From assembly GCA_963745405.1 (NCBI GenBank), contig CAVUWY010000002.1, forward strand, positions 496,001-560,000: a stretch of 64,000 bases of DNA, in the 5' to 3' direction. Below are positions 60,578 to 64,000 of the stretch, one piece after another (position 1 is the stretch's first letter; each line of letters opens with the position of its first letter). Both the position numbers and the translations under genes were made by a program. The notes below the pieces were generated by a model, which saw nothing but the letters and a program-made list of their open reading frames with translations, was not told the origin of the DNA and did no database searches. This DNA is from C-114 sp963745405. Its GTDB lineage: Bacteria; Chloroflexota; Limnocylindria; Limnocylindrales; CSP1-4.

Positions 60578-61135
60578 CTAGCTACCGGGGCAGTCGAACG
60601 GGCCCCCGATGACGTCCATCGTGCCCTTGAGATGGATGACGCCGTCCGTACCCGTCACGTCGTTGTCGAGCGTCCACCCGCACGGGAGCTGGGTCCCACT
60701 GGCGTCCTTCATATGGACCTGCGCCCCCGTGCCCTTATATGAGCCCGAGTGGAGTTCCGGTGCGCCGCTCGTGAAGATGATCGTCCCGTCGGCTTGAACC
60801 GAGATGTTCCCGAACGTCCCTTTGTCGGAATTCATGGTGACGCCGCCGGTGGCGCCGATGTCCGCCGCGTTCCCAGGCTGCCAGGTCCAGGTCGCACTGT
60901 AGAGGCCGGAGCTGACTAGACTGCCCGTGACGGTGGCCCCTCCCGGCGAGCCGGCGACGCCGGTGCCTGTCGATGTGCCTGCGCCCCCAGCCCCAGAGCC
61001 CGCGCCTGACGCGGTCGAGCCGCCGTTCGCACCGGCGGACGGACTCGACCCACCGCTGCAGGCGCCGAGCCCGAACGCAAGGGCCAGGATGATGGCGGCG
61101 GACCGCCAGGCCGAAGCCCTGACCAGCCTGCGCAT
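60578..61135 (-). CDS. small secreted lipoprotein, unknown
   Basis: 185 residues. Basic start MRRLVRASAWR, hydrophobic core AAIILALAFGLG, lipobox GLGAC (Cys26), then about 45 residues of Gly/Ser/Ala/Thr linker and a beta-rich domain: TGSLVSSGLYSATWTWQPGN, VTMNSDKGTFGNISVQADG, TIIFTSGAPELHSGSYKGTG and HLKGTMDVIGGPFDCPGS, with two cysteines. GGGGAGGG lies 8-9 nt before ATG 61135. It is the only gene between the two 47-bp direct repeats. Confidence 0.8.
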   Translation of the reverse strand: MRRLVRASAWRSAAIILALAFGLGACSGGSSPSAGANGGSTASGAGSGAGGAGTSTGTGVAGSPGGATVTGSLVSSGLYSATWTWQPGNAADIGATGGVTMNSDKGTFGNISVQADGTIIFTSGAPELHSGSYKGTGAQVHMKDASGTQLPCGWTLDNDVTGTDGVIHLKGTMDVIGGPFDCPGS

Positions 61136-61266
61136 TCTGATGCCCTCCCCTCGTCGCGAGCGGGGCCTCAGCGTGCTGGGAGAGGACGCGCCGCGGGCGA
61201 GGATCGTAGGCTCGGCGGGTCACCCGGTCAACGGGAGTCCATCGCACGCGGAAGGGAGCGACCCAC

Positions 61267-61956
61267 CTAGACCGAGGCGAGTGCGTTGGCTCGTCTGAAG
61301 ACCACCTCGAACATCGGCCCCGTCAGCCGGCCGGTGAAGGTGTTCTGCTGGCTCGGGTGGTACGTGCCGAGGAGCGTGTACCGCCCGACGGCCGACTCGG
61401 CGCCGTGCCCGAACCGAGGCCGCGGCGCGACGACATGGCCGCCCGCCGCCAGGACCCGGAGCGTCGCGTCCCAGGCAAAGGCTCCGAGCGGGACGATCAC
61501 CCGGACATCGGCCAGCAGGGCCAGTTCCCGGGCGAGATAGGGCAGGCAGCGATCGCGCTCGTCGACCGTCGGCTTGTTGGCCGGCGGGGCGCAGCGGACG
61601 GCCGCCGCGACGTAGGCACCGCTGAGCCTCAGTCCGTCATCGGCTCGGACGGAGGCGGGACGGTCGGCGAAGCCCGTCGCGTGGAGGGCGGCCCACAGGA
61701 AGTCGCCCGAGCGGTCGCCGGTGAAGACCCGGCCGGTCCGGTTGCCGCCGTGGGCGGCCGGCGCGAGCCCGACGATGAGCACGCGCGCCGCCGGATCGCC
61801 GAAGCCGGGCAGCGGCCGGCCCCAGTACGTCTCGTCGGCGAATCGGGCGACCCGCTCCCGGGCGACGCGCTCGCGCCACGCGACGAGACGCGGGCACGCC
61901 CGGCAGGCGACGATCTCCGCCCGCAGCGCGGCGAGGCCCGCATCCCGGGCGGCCAT
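61267..61956 (-). CDS. uracil-DNA glycosylase, family 5 (UDGb-type)
   Basis: 229 residues. Iron-sulfur cysteines CRACPRLV (Cys18, Cys21) plus two later ones (AVRCAPP, DRCLPYL); motif A in LIVGLAPAAHGGNRTGRVFT (GLAPAAHG, no catalytic Asp/Asn as usual for family 5); motif B in LLGTYHPSQQNTFTGRL. Removes uracil, hypoxanthine or xanthine from DNA. The last residues (VVFRRANALASV) differ from the normal end found in the remnant downstream, suggesting the 3' end was replaced. Confidence 0.92.
   Translation of the reverse strand: MAARDAGLAALRAEIVACRACPRLVAWRERVARERVARFADETYWGRPLPGFGDPAARVLIVGLAPAAHGGNRTGRVFTGDRSGDFLWAALHATGFADRPASVRADDGLRLSGAYVAAAVRCAPPANKPTVDERDRCLPYLARELALLADVRVIVPLGAFAWDATLRVLAAGGHVVAPRPRFGHGAESAVGRYTLLGTYHPSQQNTFTGRLTGPMFEVVFRRANALASV
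61312..61358. repeat. 47-bp perfect direct repeat, right copy
   Basis: Lies inside the 3' part of the intact glycosylase gene; same orientation as the left copy at 60469-60515. Confidence 0.9.
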
Positions 61957-61998
61957 CGCGGGCGAGACCGGGGCCGCCCGGGGGCTGTCGGTCGGCAG

Positions 61999-62943
61999 CT
62001 ACGCCGCCGGTGGCGGTGTCAGTCCCGGCGTCGCGGCGAGCACGGTCGAGATCGCCTGCACGGCACCGAGAAGCGCGGCGCTTTCCGCCGGGACCACGAT
62101 CTTCGTGTTGGCGCTGTCGGCGAACCTGCCCAGTGTGTCGAGCTGGAGGATCGCGACGAGTGTCGGGCTCGGATTGGCAGCCGTGATGGCGCTGTAGACG
62201 GTCTGGATCGCCTGGGCCCGACCCTCGGCCTCGAGGATGGCGGCCTGGCGGTTGCCCTCGGCTCGGAGGATGGCTGCCTGCCGCTCGCCTTCGGCGCTCT
62301 TGATGGCGGCCTGGCGGGCTCCATCGGCGACGTTCACCGCCGACTGCTGGAGGCCCTCCGACTGGAGGATCTTGGCTCGCTTCTCCTGGTCGGCCTGCTT
62401 CTGCAGCGCGAGTGCCTGGAGGATCTGCGGCGGTGGGGTGATCTCGACGATCTCGATCCGGTTGATCCGGATGCCCCACTTGTCGGTGACCGCCTCCATC
62501 TGCTGCTGGACATCGACGTTGATCCGCTCCCGCTCGGACAGCGCCTCGTCGAGCGACAGGGTCCCGATCACCGAGCGGAGGGCGGTCCGGGCGACCGCAT
62601 CGATGGCGATGTCGAAGTTCGAAACGCTGAAGAGGGCCTGGCTGGCGTCGACGACCTGGGTGAAGATCGTCGCGTTGACAGCGACCACGACGTTGTCCTT
62701 GGTGATGACCTCCTGCCGGTCGCCCGGTCGGGGGATCTCCCGCATGTCGACCCGGACGAGCGACTGGTAGAACGGCACGATCAGGGCGAGGCCCGGGTTG
62801 TGGATCGACTTGAACTCGCCGAGCGTCTTGACGACCCCGACATAGCCCTGCTGGATGACGTTCGCCGCCTGGCCCATGAAAGCGATGATCACGATGAAGA
62901 CGACGACCGCGATGAGGATCCCGGCGAGCACGCCACTATCCAT
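61999..62943 (-). CDS. SPFH/band 7 (stomatin/prohibitin-type) membrane protein
   Basis: 314 residues. One N-terminal helix (LAGILIAVVVFIVIIAFMG), the SPFH domain (QQGYVGVVKTLGEFKSIHNP, GLALIVPFYQSLVRVDMRE, VVVAVNATIFTQVVDA, LRSVIGTLSLDEALSERERI), then a coiled coil with repeated Ala/Glu/Arg blocks (QAAIKSAEGERQAAILRAEG) and an Ala/Pro tail. Forms membrane microdomain scaffolds. ATG 62943 lies inside the NfeD gene's 3' end; NfeD plus SPFH is the standard pair. Confidence 0.94.
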   Translation of the reverse strand: MDSGVLAGILIAVVVFIVIIAFMGQAANVIQQGYVGVVKTLGEFKSIHNPGLALIVPFYQSLVRVDMREIPRPGDRQEVITKDNVVVAVNATIFTQVVDASQALFSVSNFDIAIDAVARTALRSVIGTLSLDEALSERERINVDVQQQMEAVTDKWGIRINRIEIVEITPPPQILQALALQKQADQEKRAKILQSEGLQQSAVNVADGARQAAIKSAEGERQAAILRAEGNRQAAILEAEGRAQAIQTVYSAITAANPSPTLVAILQLDTLGRFADSANTKIVVPAESAALLGAVQAISTVLAATPGLTPPPAA

Positions 62944-63460
62944 TGCCGACCCCGCTGTCCATGGCCGAACCGCCCTCCATCGCCGTGCCGCCCCGGTCGA
63001 ACGGCGCCGAGTGTTCGAGTGGTCGCACGAGGAGCGTCGTGCCGCGTAGCGCGATGACGTTCACCGCCAGGTCCGCCTCGAGCGGCGTGTTGTTGTCGGT
63101 CACGGCGAGCCAGCGCTCGCCGGCGAGGATCACGTGGCCCGGGTGGTGCTCGTCGCCGACGAGGTCGGCGGTCAGGGCCTCCTCCCCGACGATCCCGCCG
63201 TGGACGCCGCGTGACACGACCCCACCGGTGCTCTTGAGGAAGGTCCGACTTGCGATCGGCCGGAGGGCGAAGAGGCCGACGACCGAGACGATGGCGGCGA
63301 GGGCCGCCTGGGCCCAGATAGGGCTGTCCGGGACGAGGAAGGCGAGGAGGGCGGCGGCGAACGACCCGAGGGCGAGGAAGACGGAGTAGAACGACGCCGC
63401 GTGCAGCTCCACGGCCAGGAGGATGAAACCCGCCAGGACCCAGAAGACCACGAGCTCCAT
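62936..63460 (-). CDS. NfeD-family protein
   Basis: 174 residues. Three to four N-terminal helices (VVFWVLAGFILLAVELHAAS, VFLALGSFAAALLAFLVP, AALAAIVSVVGLFAL), then an OB-fold: EEALTADLVGDEHHPGHVIL, GERWLAVTDNNTPLEADLAV, NVIALRGTTLLVRPL. Lacks the protease domain of long NfeD forms. ATG 63460 has TACACT 6 nt upstream. Partner of the SPFH protein that follows. Confidence 0.9.
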   Translation of the reverse strand: MELVVFWVLAGFILLAVELHAASFYSVFLALGSFAAALLAFLVPDSPIWAQAALAAIVSVVGLFALRPIASRTFLKSTGGVVSRGVHGGIVGEEALTADLVGDEHHPGHVILAGERWLAVTDNNTPLEADLAVNVIALRGTTLLVRPLEHSAPFDRGGTAMEGGSAMDSGVGNG

Positions 63461-63466
63461 GTGGTG

Positions 63467-63472
63467 AGTGTA
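63467..63472 (-). promoter_or_regulatory. -10 box of a leaderless promoter for nfeD
   Basis: TACACT on the minus strand, 6 nt before ATG 63460. Confidence 0.5.
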
Positions 63473-63510
63473 CGTCCGGTCGCGGCGTCCGGCGGGGACG
63501 CCCGGAGACG

Positions 63511-64000
63511 TCAGCGGAGGAGGAGCCGGTCGAGCCTCCGTGATGCGATGGTCAGGCCGATGAGGCCCATCGCGAGCAGGTACACGACATCGACGATCAT
63601 CACCGGCCCGACGACCCCGAGGGTGAGGCCGCGGATGAGGTCGGCCCCCCGGTAGAGCGGGCTGAACTGGACGATCGTGGCCACGACCGGCGGGTAGGCC
63701 GACAGCGGATAGAACGTGCCGCTGAACAGGAAGAGCGGCAGGACGACGAGCTGGACGAGGTCGAAGTCCTGGTAACTCCGCATGAACGAGGTCGCCGCCA
63801 TGCCGACCCCGGCGAACCCGAACGCCACGACCATGGCGGCCGGGATGGCGAGGATCCCGAGCGGCGAGGAAACGAGGCCGAGGACGACCATCACCACGAA
63901 GAAGCCGATCGCGTACAGGGTCCCCCGGATGAGCGCCCAGCTCACCTCGCCGAGGGCGATGTCGCCGGCCCCGAGCGGAGTCGACAGGATGGCGTCGTAC
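63511..64000 (-). CDS. ABC-2 type transporter permease (5' end outside window)
   Basis: The frame is open to the window edge and ends at 63511, giving the C-terminal 162 residues. YDAILSTPLGAGDIALGE is the loop typical of ABC-2/NodJ-type permeases; then helices LYAIGFFVVMVVLGLVSSPL, VVAFGFAGVGMAATSFM, LVQLVVLPLFLFSGTFYPLS with the 'SGTFYPLS' motif of the family, and VGPVMIVDVVYLLAMGLIGL. It works with an ATPase that must lie outside this window. Substrate unknown. Confidence 0.87.
   Translation of the reverse strand, partial: YDAILSTPLGAGDIALGEVSWALIRGTLYAIGFFVVMVVLGLVSSPLGILAIPAAMVVAFGFAGVGMAATSFMRSYQDFDLVQLVVLPLFLFSGTFYPLSAYPPVVATIVQFSPLYRGADLIRGLTLGVVGPVMIVDVVYLLAMGLIGLTIASRRLDRLLLR

Noticed and set aside
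60469..61358. Insertion sequence between the 47-bp repeats
   Set aside because: No transposase, no terminal inverted repeats; the only gene inside is a lipoprotein.

Overview
The window is a very GC-rich (about 70% by eye) bacterial chromosome segment with dense gene packing, many 4-bp ATGA/GTGA stop-start overlaps and frequent GTG/TTG starts. The gene complement (F420-type luciferase-like oxidoreductases, a P1B-5 ATPase, small secreted Ser/Pro-rich lipoproteins, DUF4349, DUF5658) and the leaderless promoters suggest an environmental Chloroflexota, perhaps Limnocylindria. That placement is inference, because there is no rRNA gene here. I see no tRNA, rRNA, CRISPR array, transposase or prophage gene. 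Several genes carry clustered 1-bp indels with otherwise intact protein sequence, so this looks like an imperfectly polished assembly.

Layout. 1-4.8 kb (-): homoserine dehydrogenase, threonine synthase and homoserine kinase form a complete homoserine-to-threonine operon, followed by two membrane proteins. 4.9-8.1 kb (+): trpS, an AI-2E family permease and surE. 8.2-15.1 kb: a TMEM175-like channel, then an indel-ridden block with two tandem CrtI-like FAD oxidoreductases (-), an RHH/PIN toxin-antitoxin pair and a GcvT-like gene (+), and a lipoprotein. 15.2-18.3 kb (-): a BtuFCD-type ABC importer behind a cobalamin riboswitch. 18.5-21.3 kb (+): three exported proteins, including one with a possible His/Cys protease dyad. 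21.3-24.8 kb (-): a SWIM protein and a GDP-mannose cluster (mannose-1-phosphate guanylyltransferase, phosphomannomutase, cupin isomerase).

24.8-34.1 kb: metK, ahcY, mtnA and apt (SAM use, SAH hydrolysis, methylthioadenosine salvage and adenine salvage), interrupted by kynureninase and an ECF sigma/anti-sigma pair. 34.2-40.4 kb (-): an MFS exporter, a methyltransferase, three LLM-class oxidoreductases, a cold-shock protein with a clear terminator, and a small membrane protein. 40.6-48.2 kb: a Flp pilin (+), mfd and pth (-), and a P1B-5 metal ATPase with a C-terminal hemerythrin domain (+). 48.2-51.7 kb (-): ybeY, pgpH, yqeY, rpsU. 52.2-64 kb: a MoaD/ThiS protein with a BNR-repeat protein, a membrane-anchored phosphoesterase, an acyl-CoA-synthetase-like ligase, HIT, prmA-dnaJ, a family 5 uracil-DNA glycosylase with a duplicated 3' end, an SPFH/NfeD pair and a partial ABC-2 permease.

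The most interesting unexplained signals are: (1) two intergenic copies (51959-52146 and 54777-54964) of a roughly 188-bp element with three ACCCG-N5-YGGGT hairpins at exactly the same spacing; (2) TANNNT boxes 6-9 nt upstream of about a dozen ATG codons, implying leaderless transcription; (3) a 47-bp perfect direct repeat that duplicates the 3' end of the glycosylase gene around a lipoprotein gene; and (4) a secreted His/Cys-dyad protein in an operon of exported proteins.
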